From contig PRDI01000039.1 in NCBI GenBank assembly GCA_003345595.1, positions 1-64,000 of the forward strand: DNA of 64,000 nucleotides. Direction: 5' to 3'. This document shows, one piece after another, positions 56,266-64,000 of this stretch. How positions within the stretch are numbered: position 1 is the stretch's first letter; each line of letters begins with the position of its first letter. This stretch comes from Candidatus Thorarchaeota archaeon. Lineage in GTDB: Archaea; Asgardarchaeota; Thorarchaeia; Thorarchaeales; Thorarchaeaceae. Below the pieces are notes generated by a model. The model made no database searches and was not told the origin of the DNA. It worked only from the letters and a program-made list of their open reading frames with translations. Position numbers and translations under genes: made by a program.

Positions 56266-57300
56266 TCAGAGAAGCCGCTTGATTGTTTCTTCGAAGATTG
56301 ACCTGAACTCATTGCTCTTCTCGTGAATCTCTTTTGAGAGCGGGCTACTGGCTCTGGACAGACCGCATTGTGTCGAAATCATTGCCCGGTCATGCAAGAG
56401 ATCCAGGCTAACTGTGCTCTTTTGGAATGACTCGAGCACCAGTTTCAGATTCCTCCGAAGGGTTTCGGTGACTGGGGTGATATAAGCATCATCAACATTC
56501 GGAAGTACGCCTAGTCCAAGTGCGCCTCCCCTTTCCATAAAGGAATTGATACTCTCCGCTTGTCCCGGGTCAATCTCCGGCAGAAATGCCAGCACGTCGA
56601 TGTGCACTATCTTGGGGACGCCGTCCCACAGGATGTAAGAGCTGTTGCTGGAGAGCAGCCGCCAGTCATCGCAGTAATGGTACGCCGGGACAACCGACTT
56701 AGGGAACAGTTTTTCTGTACCATCAATGACCTGCCTCAGAGTAAGGCCATCAGCTCGACCATCCCTTATCATTTTGACCACGAATCCAAGAGCAGGGTCG
56801 TCCTGACACAGGAAGACAGTCTTGCAGGAACGTGATAGATGCTCAACCTGGCCCTTCGCAACTCTTGTCATAAGTGACGAATAAAAGTGAAACATCCTCT
56901 GAGACACAAGTTGCCTGCCGTCGCTTCCTCTAGTGCTGAAACACATCGTGGCTGGCGCAGTTTGTTGTGTCTTGAAAAACTCGTACCGGCTTCCATCCAT
57001 CATCAGATATAATCCGTGTGCATGGCTCTGATCTGGGATTAGCGGCATACCATTCTGCGTCATCTCTTGATACGCATACAGATCTAGGTCGAGTATGTAG
57101 TCACCCTTCTCTTCAAAACCCTCGACCAGCGATCCGAACTGTCGTATCATGTCCTCTTCCTTGATTCTCGGGACTTGATACGCATAGGGCAGCTTGAGCC
57201 TCTTCACATAAGGCAAAGCAGCCTTTGGGTCCGATTCCCCAACACTGCCCACCCCGAGGAACTCTCCCACGAGCTGCCCAGGTAGGACTCTCTGTGTCAT
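56266..57300 (-). CDS. UROD/MetE-like superfamily protein (cobalamin-independent methionine synthase C-terminal-like)
   Basis: 'CQDDPALGF', 'PAYHYCDDW' (HxC), 'FMERGGALGLGVLPN', 'STQCGLSRASSPL' resemble MetE zinc-site motifs. Confidence 0.6.
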   Translation of the reverse strand: MTQRVLPGQLVGEFLGVGSVGESDPKAALPYVKRLKLPYAYQVPRIKEEDMIRQFGSLVEGFEEKGDYILDLDLYAYQEMTQNGMPLIPDQSHAHGLYLMMDGSRYEFFKTQQTAPATMCFSTRGSDGRQLVSQRMFHFYSSLMTRVAKGQVEHLSRSCKTVFLCQDDPALGFVVKMIRDGRADGLTLRQVIDGTEKLFPKSVVPAYHYCDDWRLLSSNSSYILWDGVPKIVHIDVLAFLPEIDPGQAESINSFMERGGALGLGVLPNVDDAYITPVTETLRRNLKLVLESFQKSTVSLDLLHDRAMISTQCGLSRASSPLSKEIHEKSNEFRSIFEETIKRLL

Positions 57301-59021
57301 TCCCTTTTCTCCCTGACCGTGTGGGCCTTCCGTCTTACTACCTTGTTACAAGATTGGAGCGCCGGGCAACCGAAACACGCCTCTGGAGCATCAGAGAGCG
57401 TCTGCTCGCCGTATAGCAAGACCTGTTCGGCCACCGCTGATCCTTGAGTTTCCTGAGGCTCTGGCTTCTTCTTATCAGCTCTAGTAACATTGCACTTGTG
57501 ATTCCGCAATTCCTCGGCGAGCTTGTCGATGTCACCCTGCAACACTACAGCCATCGGTCCTACTCTCTTGACTACGCTATGTGCAAAGTCTTCTATAAGT
57601 AGAAGATTCTCAAGGTCTTTCTCAGTTTCCGTTTCCAACAACAGGACCTGAGACACCGTTGCGAACGTTGCTTGCGAAATCCAGTCTTTGATTGAGCGGA
57701 CAACGTTCGCAGGAACTGGCTTACTGCTCTCCTCCTCCAAGAAACCAAGAATGTCTCGTTCTCTAAGACCCATTTCGATGGCTTGGAAGACTGACTTGTC
57801 AGTCATTTTGAGCGTGGTCACCACATCTGTTCTGATGGGCTCCGTGAACAGCATCAATCTGTAGATCTTGTGATAGTCCATTTCGGACGTGAACACGGTG
57901 ATTTCGAAGTTGGGCTGAACGAGGAAGGTTTCATGACTCTCCTCAGCTTTCAGCGTCTGGTTTGCAATTACTGCGGCACCTATTGGAGTCAGGGTTACGA
58001 ACTGGAGAGTCTTACCCCTGTATGCGCCCTCCAGAAGTCCCAAGAGGATTGGCGTTTCCAGTGCCGTACTTACTCTCTCCTCATCGACTTGGATCCATTT
58101 CAGCGGCTGATTCTCAATGAAGAGCTCACTCCGAATCCAGTCCCGCAGTTCTGTTACACTTATCCACTCATCCTGCTTGCTTTCGCGTAGCCTGCAGACG
58201 GCGAGGTTGAGAGTGTACTCAGTAGGTTGATCGGGTGTCGCCCATATGGCCCTTGTATGGCCAAGAGAGGAGAGAAGTATCCGACGAGCGACTTGGTCCT
58301 GTTGCCCTGCAAAAAGGAGGTCAATCTTGGAAGGCACTGCTCTGTCATTCTCAACAATCGAATAGGCTCCTGCCTTCCGGGCCGTCTTCTGAACCAAGTC
58401 GAACCGTTCGTCTGTTGGCTGTGACATGGCTTCCTTCACACGGTCGACGTCCCTCTTCGGGAATTCCCATGAGCTTGTCATATGTGTTTCTTGCTTCGCA
58501 AGATATGAAACGAGGATTAGCATGTCGACAAGGAGAGTGTCCCGATAGTCGACAAACACCTTCAGCCGCTTTGGCTTCTGTCCGGACGGAACTGGCTTCT
58601 CCGAGAAGTACCTGACCAGGTGCGGAGTAAGAAAGTCCAATATCTTGAACTCGGCCACTTCTCTGCCCAACTCAGTGAGTCTTGACATCACCCTTCTTAC
58701 TATGATTCCCTTCTTCCGAAGATCCTTTTCGGTCTGGTTCAGCTGGCCATAGCTGTATACTTTTCTGTACGGTTTGAGCCTGTCATAGCTCATGGCGCCA
58801 CCGCTGAGGGACAGCATCCCAAGGAGATCCTTCTCTTTGGAGTCAAAGGTGCTGAAGACGCGGTCTCGGGCCTGCTTTGACCTCATCCTCTCAGCTAGCA
58901 ATCTAATGAGAGATGTCCCCGAGGAAGAGCCGCTCACTTCCACGCCCCAGTATTGGCACGCAGCGATTAGGTCCTCTCTGAGCATGTGTTCGAGCTCTTG
59001 CTCCAGCGTTTCCTTTGACAT
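57297..59021 (-). CDS. XPB/Ssl2 N-terminal-like (Helicase_C_3-type) protein lacking helicase motifs, with Cys-rich C-terminus
   Basis: 'FLVQPNFEITVFTSEMDYHKIYRLMLFTEPIRTDVVTTLKMTDKSVFQAIEMG' and 'ACFGCPALQSCNK'. Overlaps the next gene by 4 nt. Confidence 0.65.
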   Translation of the reverse strand: MSKETLEQELEHMLREDLIAACQYWGVEVSGSSSGTSLIRLLAERMRSKQARDRVFSTFDSKEKDLLGMLSLSGGAMSYDRLKPYRKVYSYGQLNQTEKDLRKKGIIVRRVMSRLTELGREVAEFKILDFLTPHLVRYFSEKPVPSGQKPKRLKVFVDYRDTLLVDMLILVSYLAKQETHMTSSWEFPKRDVDRVKEAMSQPTDERFDLVQKTARKAGAYSIVENDRAVPSKIDLLFAGQQDQVARRILLSSLGHTRAIWATPDQPTEYTLNLAVCRLRESKQDEWISVTELRDWIRSELFIENQPLKWIQVDEERVSTALETPILLGLLEGAYRGKTLQFVTLTPIGAAVIANQTLKAEESHETFLVQPNFEITVFTSEMDYHKIYRLMLFTEPIRTDVVTTLKMTDKSVFQAIEMGLRERDILGFLEEESSKPVPANVVRSIKDWISQATFATVSQVLLLETETEKDLENLLLIEDFAHSVVKRVGPMAVVLQGDIDKLAEELRNHKCNVTRADKKKPEPQETQGSAVAEQVLLYGEQTLSDAPEACFGCPALQSCNKVVRRKAHTVREKRE

Positions 59022-59073
59022 ATCGACTTGCTATCCTCTGTCGTTCACTCGAAGTTTCGCAAACAAGCAGCCT

Positions 59074-59098
59074 GAAACCATCAGTTTATGATGGTTTC
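59074..59098. promoter_or_regulatory. Perfect 10-bp inverted repeat GAAACCATCA-GTTTA-TGATGGTTTC in the divergent region upstream of the Helicase_C_3-like and RFC genes
   Basis: Direct reading. Confidence 0.55.
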
Positions 59099-59206
59099 GG
59101 TGTTGTCAACCTTTAGTTACGGGGGAGCATCTTCCGACTGCTAGAAGCAGAGTAGGGAGGGGCAGGCTTATCTTGTCTGCGCAGGACATCTTACTTGGTG
59201 CGATAG

Positions 59207-60322
59207 GTGGAGCCAGCGCTCTGGTCCATAAAATACAGTCCTCAGGCATGGGACGACTTCGTCGGTCAAGACGATGCCATCTCACAATTGAGGAAACTTG
59301 CAGAGTCAAAGACCGGTCAGAACATGATCTTCTGCGGCCCGGCGGGCACTGGCAAGTCGTGCGCTGCCTTTGTCTTTTCGCGGGCTCTGTTGGGGGACAC
59401 ATTCACTGCGAATTTCAAATACCTGAACGTCCGCGACCTAAGAGAAACCACAGTTGCCAAGGCCAAGCGCGATCTCCAGACGTTGTCGAAGCTCGAGAGA
59501 AGCGAACGCACGGAGTTGGACGAATACATGTCCGCCGTGTACAAGGAGGCAAAGGCAGACTTGGCTCTGAAGGGGCATACTGGTGAGCCCAACAAGAGCC
59601 AACTCCTGCACGAGGCAATCAGACTGTTTGCATCTACTATCACTGTCAGCGATGAGATGGTCAAGTACTTGGTTCTAGATGAGGCTGATGCACTTGACAG
59701 GAATATGCAACAGGCGTTGCGCAGGACTATGGAGATGTACAGTGACGCATGTCGCTTTATTCTGACAACTCCATCTCTCGCAGGCTGGAACACTGCTGTT
59801 GTTTCGCGGTGCTTGGTCGTCAGGTTTCCTGCCCCACAGGATGATGTCGTCGAGAAGCTTCTCAGGACGATAGCGACGAAGGAGCGTGTGAAGTGTGATG
59901 ACAAGGCATTCAGAGCGATTGCCCGTGAGTCGTCAGGTGATATGCGTCGAGCCATCAACCTTCTTCAGGTGTGTGCGGCAGGAGTTCAATCTGTGACAGA
60001 GGATGTGGTGTACGAGTGCTCTGAAAACCAGCTCAACAAGGACGTTCGGGAGATGGTGTCCCTTGTTGTCAACGGATCGTTTGCTCAGGGGAGGGATCTC
60101 ATGAAGCGGCTGTTGGCAGTGGATAGTTACGGCCCCGATGAGATATGCATTGCAGTCCAGGCGGACATCATGAACAGACCACTAGACTCACTGACTACAG
60201 ATCGAATCCTTCAACGTATTGCAGACATTGAATATCGCATTACGCAGGCGAAGAACCCGTTCGTCCATTTGTCTGCCCTCTTGGCGTCGATTGGTGAGAT
60301 GACGTCGGCGAAGACTGCCTAG
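59207..60322 (+). CDS. rfcS: Replication factor C small subunit
   Basis: 'WSIKYSPQAWDDFVGQDDAISQLRKL', Walker A 'GPAGTGKSCAAF', Walker B 'LVLDEADALDRNMQQALRRTMEMYS', 'SRC' motif. Confidence 0.92.
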   Translation: MEPALWSIKYSPQAWDDFVGQDDAISQLRKLAESKTGQNMIFCGPAGTGKSCAAFVFSRALLGDTFTANFKYLNVRDLRETTVAKAKRDLQTLSKLERSERTELDEYMSAVYKEAKADLALKGHTGEPNKSQLLHEAIRLFASTITVSDEMVKYLVLDEADALDRNMQQALRRTMEMYSDACRFILTTPSLAGWNTAVVSRCLVVRFPAPQDDVVEKLLRTIATKERVKCDDKAFRAIARESSGDMRRAINLLQVCAAGVQSVTEDVVYECSENQLNKDVREMVSLVVNGSFAQGRDLMKRLLAVDSYGPDEICIAVQADIMNRPLDSLTTDRILQRIADIEYRITQAKNPFVHLSALLASIGEMTSAKTA

Positions 60323-60606
60323 TGCATGGGCTCGAACTTCGTGTCGACCACTACTGAGTCCTGAAGCTTGCCCACCAAGTCTGGACCCAGTGCTTGACGG
60401 TCAAAGAGGAACACCGGGCAAAGCAATTCTCCTTCTCTGGAAATGAGGTCATTCTGGAGCGCGACTGTTAGCATCCTTCTCACATTACTCGGTGTGCCAA
60501 ACCTCCACCTGAAGGACAGTAGCTCCACGGCCTCCTCTACCTTGACTGGGCATCCCTGCTTTCTGAAGAGGTGTGCCAGTATGAGCAGGACCTCTCTTCC
60601 ATTCAT
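60319..60606 (-). CDS. Small DUF2240-like winged-helix protein
   Basis: 'LSFRWRFGTPSNVRRMLTVALQNDLISREGELLCPVF' resembles DUF2240; converges on rfcS. Confidence 0.5.
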   Translation of the reverse strand: MNGREVLLILAHLFRKQGCPVKVEEAVELLSFRWRFGTPSNVRRMLTVALQNDLISREGELLCPVFLFDRQALGPDLVGKLQDSVVVDTKFEPMH

Positions 60607-60668
60607 GCGCCTTCCGTGCTCGGTGTTCTTTAAGTACTTTGACTTGCTGAGGGGTCGTCGTTTCCGAC

Positions 60669-61628
60669 ATGAGTCCTCAAGTCAAGATCGTGCATGGGCA
60701 CTCCTTACCGGAACTGGAGAATCAAGTGAGCTCCGCACTGGGCGGCGGGTTGGATGTCACGATTGACGCTTCCCTCCTAGGCGGCTGGAGCAACATCACT
60801 CTCTTGACGTACTCACAGGGACGTACCTTTGTCCTGAAACTCCCGGCCACGAAGGGCCCTTTCGCTTCGCACCCCTACGCCCAAGAGTACAGGGTGATGG
60901 ACTTCCTTTCCCGAGACGGGCTCTGCCCAAAACCTGTGAAGATTGGTCGTCTGAACGATGAAGATCGCACACCGTTCATGGTGTCTGAGTATGTCGAGGG
61001 TGTGGTCAGGTCAAGCTTGGCTGAGGTGACCGGCAGTGACCTGCACAATCTCCGAGTCGCGTTGAGTCGTCTTTCAGCACGCAGGCCGCCCGGTGTAAAG
61101 TCGTACAAGAAGCCTTCTGACTACCTGTCAAGTATCGCAAACACAGTCAAGCAGTCAACAATGGGGGCAGCATCCCCGTCACCCAACCTCGGCCGCCTTC
61201 TTGAGTCATTTGAGGCAGTCGTCGAGCGAGTGGGGGACCTTGCTGATTCGTCCTACATTTGGTCAGGGAAAACGATGCATGGTGACCTGCAAAGGTCCAA
61301 CGTCATTATTCAACCGAATCGGATTGTGCTAATAGATCTCGGTTCCTGCTGCATTGGTGAGCCGCTCCTTGACTTGGCTTATTTCTTCAGTCAGGATGAG
61401 GGCCCAATACTGAGCATTCGCCGTGAAGTCCTGTCCTCGGGCGATGAGTTACCCATTATAGAGGGTCTAAGGCCCCTTGCAGTCATTTCGGCTGTAGGAT
61501 GGAGTCTTCAGTTTCTGCAGCGACTGGAGGCTGATCTGTTCGATGGCACTGCATTAGCTCCTGACGCTGGAACAAGAGTATCTAGGTATGTTGAAGACAA
61601 GATGCAGTATCTGGCCTCCCTCAGGTAA
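60669..61628 (+). CDS. Aminoglycoside/choline-kinase-like phosphotransferase (APH family)
   Basis: 'FVLKLPA', 'PFMVSEYVEG', 'TMHGDLQRSNVII', 'VLIDLGSCCIGEPLLDLAYFF'. Confidence 0.85.
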   Translation: MSPQVKIVHGHSLPELENQVSSALGGGLDVTIDASLLGGWSNITLLTYSQGRTFVLKLPATKGPFASHPYAQEYRVMDFLSRDGLCPKPVKIGRLNDEDRTPFMVSEYVEGVVRSSLAEVTGSDLHNLRVALSRLSARRPPGVKSYKKPSDYLSSIANTVKQSTMGAASPSPNLGRLLESFEAVVERVGDLADSSYIWSGKTMHGDLQRSNVIIQPNRIVLIDLGSCCIGEPLLDLAYFFSQDEGPILSIRREVLSSGDELPIIEGLRPLAVISAVGWSLQFLQRLEADLFDGTALAPDAGTRVSRYVEDKMQYLASLR

Positions 61629-61696
61629 GATTATCAGTCGGCAGGGTCAGCGCCCTCGTCGTTGTTTCGCGGACACACATTTGGCGAGGTGGCGGC

Positions 61697-62527
61697 ATGA
61701 GCTATAAGGAACTCCTAGAAAAGGGCAAGAACCTATACAGGACAGGCATAGGTGTTCTAGATGACGAGCTACCCAATGGCTTTCCATGCAACGCATTCGG
61801 AGTCATTAGAGGTCCTGGCGGAGGCGGCAAGTCAGTTATTCTCAATGAGATTGCCAAGTGCATGATGGAGGCAGGCAAGAGCGTCATCTATGTCTGCTTT
61901 GAAGACACTCCGCTCTCGGTACTGCAGAATCTATGCTCACTTGGCTGGGACTATGCAACGATGCTCGACAAGGGGTTGATACGGCTAGTCGATTGTTTCT
62001 CCACCCAAATACTTCATCGCACTGCACCGAGTGAGCATACCACTCTCGTGAGTGATCCTAGCGAGCCAGACCAAATAGGTGAAGCGATAAGGGCTATCAT
62101 CCAAGAGAGTAATCGTCGCAAGATCGGAGCGATATTCATGGACAGCATAACAGAGCTGTTCCTCCAGTCTCAGCCGTTCAAGGCTGTCAATGCAGTGAAA
62201 GCATGGAGAGCAACATTCTGCAAAGAGCTTTCAATACCATTCTGGGCCACTTACCACACCGGTCTCCAGCAGTTCTCAGCGTACGATGACATAATCACAT
62301 ACATCAGTGACGTCATTGTGGACACCAGGCACGAGCCTGCATTCAGCAAGGCCGGCGTGCTCATCAAACAGTTCAGAGTGACCAAGGTCAAGGGCGCAGC
62401 TCACAATCCCATATGGGTCACGTTCGATGTTGGTATCAAGGGTATAAGGAACGTCGGCATGGATGAGATAAAACAGATTGCCAAATCCATCACCCGGTTC
62501 GAGTCTCCCGGACCTGAAGGCGACTAG
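61697..62527 (+). CDS. KaiC-like RecA-superfamily ATPase
   Basis: 'RTGIGVLDDELPNGFPCNAFGVIRGPGGGGKSVILNEIA' (intact Walker A), 'IGAIFMDSIT'. Confidence 0.88.
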   Translation: MSYKELLEKGKNLYRTGIGVLDDELPNGFPCNAFGVIRGPGGGGKSVILNEIAKCMMEAGKSVIYVCFEDTPLSVLQNLCSLGWDYATMLDKGLIRLVDCFSTQILHRTAPSEHTTLVSDPSEPDQIGEAIRAIIQESNRRKIGAIFMDSITELFLQSQPFKAVNAVKAWRATFCKELSIPFWATYHTGLQQFSAYDDIITYISDVIVDTRHEPAFSKAGVLIKQFRVTKVKGAAHNPIWVTFDVGIKGIRNVGMDEIKQIAKSITRFESPGPEGD

Positions 62528-64000
62528 CAGAAGAGTTTCTGAATCGGCTCCTTCCAGACCTCTTCCTCGCCAGACGCAATGATGTACTGATAGCCCTGTT
62601 CTGTTAGGAAAAGCTGTCTCTTGGCGGCAAAGTCCATATCGCGAGTGTCCTTCGTCACTATGCTATAGAACCTTGCCAGACTTCCATCAGTCTTGGGTCT
62701 AAGGATTCTGCCCAGTCTCTGGGCCTCCTCCTGCCGAGAACCAAAGGTCCCAGACACTTGAATGGCGACATTGGCATCGGGTAGGTCCAACGCGAAGTTC
62801 GCTACTTTCGACACTACCAAAGTCTTGAGTTCACCACGGCGAAAGGCACCATAGAGTTCACCCCGCTCCGTGTTGCTGGTCTTCCCTGTAATCAATGGCG
62901 CGTCGAGTTCGTCAGCGATGATGTTGAGCTGATCAAGATACATGCCGATCACCAGGATGTTGTCCTTATGGTGGTGCTCGACAATCTTCCTAAGTATCTC
63001 AAGCTTGACAGGGTTCTCTGCAGCAATTCGGTACTTCCGTCTGTCTTCTTCCACGGCGTACTTCCGCTTTAGTCCCTCTGGCAGCTCGATGCGTATCTCA
63101 TAGCAGACTGCGGTTGCAATCCAGCCTTGGTCTTCCAGCTGCTTCCACGGTACGTCATATTTTTTCGGGCCGATAAGGCTGAAAACGTCCTCCTCTCTTT
63201 CATCCTCTCTGACCAAGGTTGCCGTCAGGCCCAGTCTTCTTGTGGCCTGAATCGAAGCGGTGACTCTGAAGACAGGGGCCGGTAGGAGGTGTACCTCGTC
63301 ATATATGATGAGACCCCATTTCCTAGCCTCGAAGATCTTGAAGTGCTCAAACTCCCCGTCCTTCGACCTACGCCAGGTGAGAATCTGATATGTCGCAACA
63401 GTGACAGGACGTACTGCCTTCGTGTCCCCTGTATACTCGCCTATCTGTTCTGGTTTGAGTGTCGTCTTGTCGAGCAGCTCAGTTATCCATTGGCGGACTG
63501 CCACAACATTAGGGCAGAGTATCAGGACAGACGTCTGAAGCCTGTACATTATTCCCATTCCTACCATAGTCTTCCCTGCGCCGCACGGGAGAACTACAAC
63601 CCCTGAACCACCTGAAACTCCCCCGCCTGCGTGAAAGGCAGCTGCAGACGCTTCTTGATAGTCTCTCAGTTTGAAAGGTCTACCCGACAGACTTGTAGAG
63701 CGGAGTTCAAAATGAAGTTCCTCTCCCTCTACATAGCCCGCAACATCTTCCACCGGGTGGCCGAACTCTATCAGTACTTGTTTTACAAGCCCTCTCATCG
63801 ACGGTTCAATGACCATCCTCTTCTTGTCCAGTCTCTCAAGGATGAGTTCGCGGACTCTCTTGTTCGTCCAAAGCTCCTCAGCAAGGTTTTGAGTAGCACA
63901 GGAGAGGATCAACCTGTCACCTTCCTTTTCTAGGGAGATCTGCCCGTACCTGCTCATGTAGTCGATGATTTCACGGGCTATGTTGCCCGGTATTGGGTAC
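62524..64000 (-). CDS. XPB/Rad25-type DNA repair helicase (5' truncated at window edge)
   Basis: 'FKLRDYQEASAAAF', 'VVLPCGAGKTMVGM', 'IIYDEVHLLPA', 'LGLTATLVREDEREEDVFSLIGPKKYDVPWKQLE', 'QEEAQRLGRILRPK'. Frame open to the window end upstream of the ATG at 63957. Confidence 0.94.
   Translation of the reverse strand, partial: YPIPGNIAREIIDYMSRYGQISLEKEGDRLILSCATQNLAEELWTNKRVRELILERLDKKRMVIEPSMRGLVKQVLIEFGHPVEDVAGYVEGEELHFELRSTSLSGRPFKLRDYQEASAAAFHAGGGVSGGSGVVVLPCGAGKTMVGMGIMYRLQTSVLILCPNVVAVRQWITELLDKTTLKPEQIGEYTGDTKAVRPVTVATYQILTWRRSKDGEFEHFKIFEARKWGLIIYDEVHLLPAPVFRVTASIQATRRLGLTATLVREDEREEDVFSLIGPKKYDVPWKQLEDQGWIATAVCYEIRIELPEGLKRKYAVEEDRRKYRIAAENPVKLEILRKIVEHHHKDNILVIGMYLDQLNIIADELDAPLITGKTSNTERGELYGAFRRGELKTLVVSKVANFALDLPDANVAIQVSGTFGSRQEEAQRLGRILRPKTDGSLARFYSIVTKDTRDMDFAAKRQLFLTEQGYQYIIASGEEEVWKEPIQKLFC

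Overview
This is a gene-dense archaeal chromosome segment. I recognise a histone, an archaeal-type GluRS, RFC small subunit, XPB helicase, an Orc1/Cdc6-like AAA+ protein, AlaX, ThiI, KaiC/RadA-like proteins and TATA-type promoters. A longin-like domain fused to an Arf/Rab-like small GTPase suggests an Asgard archaeon, possibly Thorarchaeia-like, but this is inference only. About 45 CDSs are supported. I saw no rRNA, tRNA, CRISPR array or transposon. The strongest candidates for something new are: (1) two adjacent genes (7034-9915), each fusing a DHDPS/NAL-family Schiff-base aldolase to a formaldehyde-activating-enzyme (Fae)-like domain, with complementary decay of the two Fae domains; (2) an operon encoding a longin-like/winged-helix protein, a longin-GTPase fusion and a coiled-coil protein (16712-19455); (3) a 3874-aa surface protein with Ig-like repeats, including four exact 300-bp tandem units, whose cytoplasmic tail resembles a separate 171-aa membrane protein in the same window; (4) NTPase paralogs with lost Walker motifs (an Orc1/Cdc6-like protein and a RadA-like protein); (5) a triplet of diverged membrane paralogs; (6) inverted repeats at or near the TATA elements of several divergent intergenic regions. 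All family calls come from reading the translations and recalling motifs; no database search was run.
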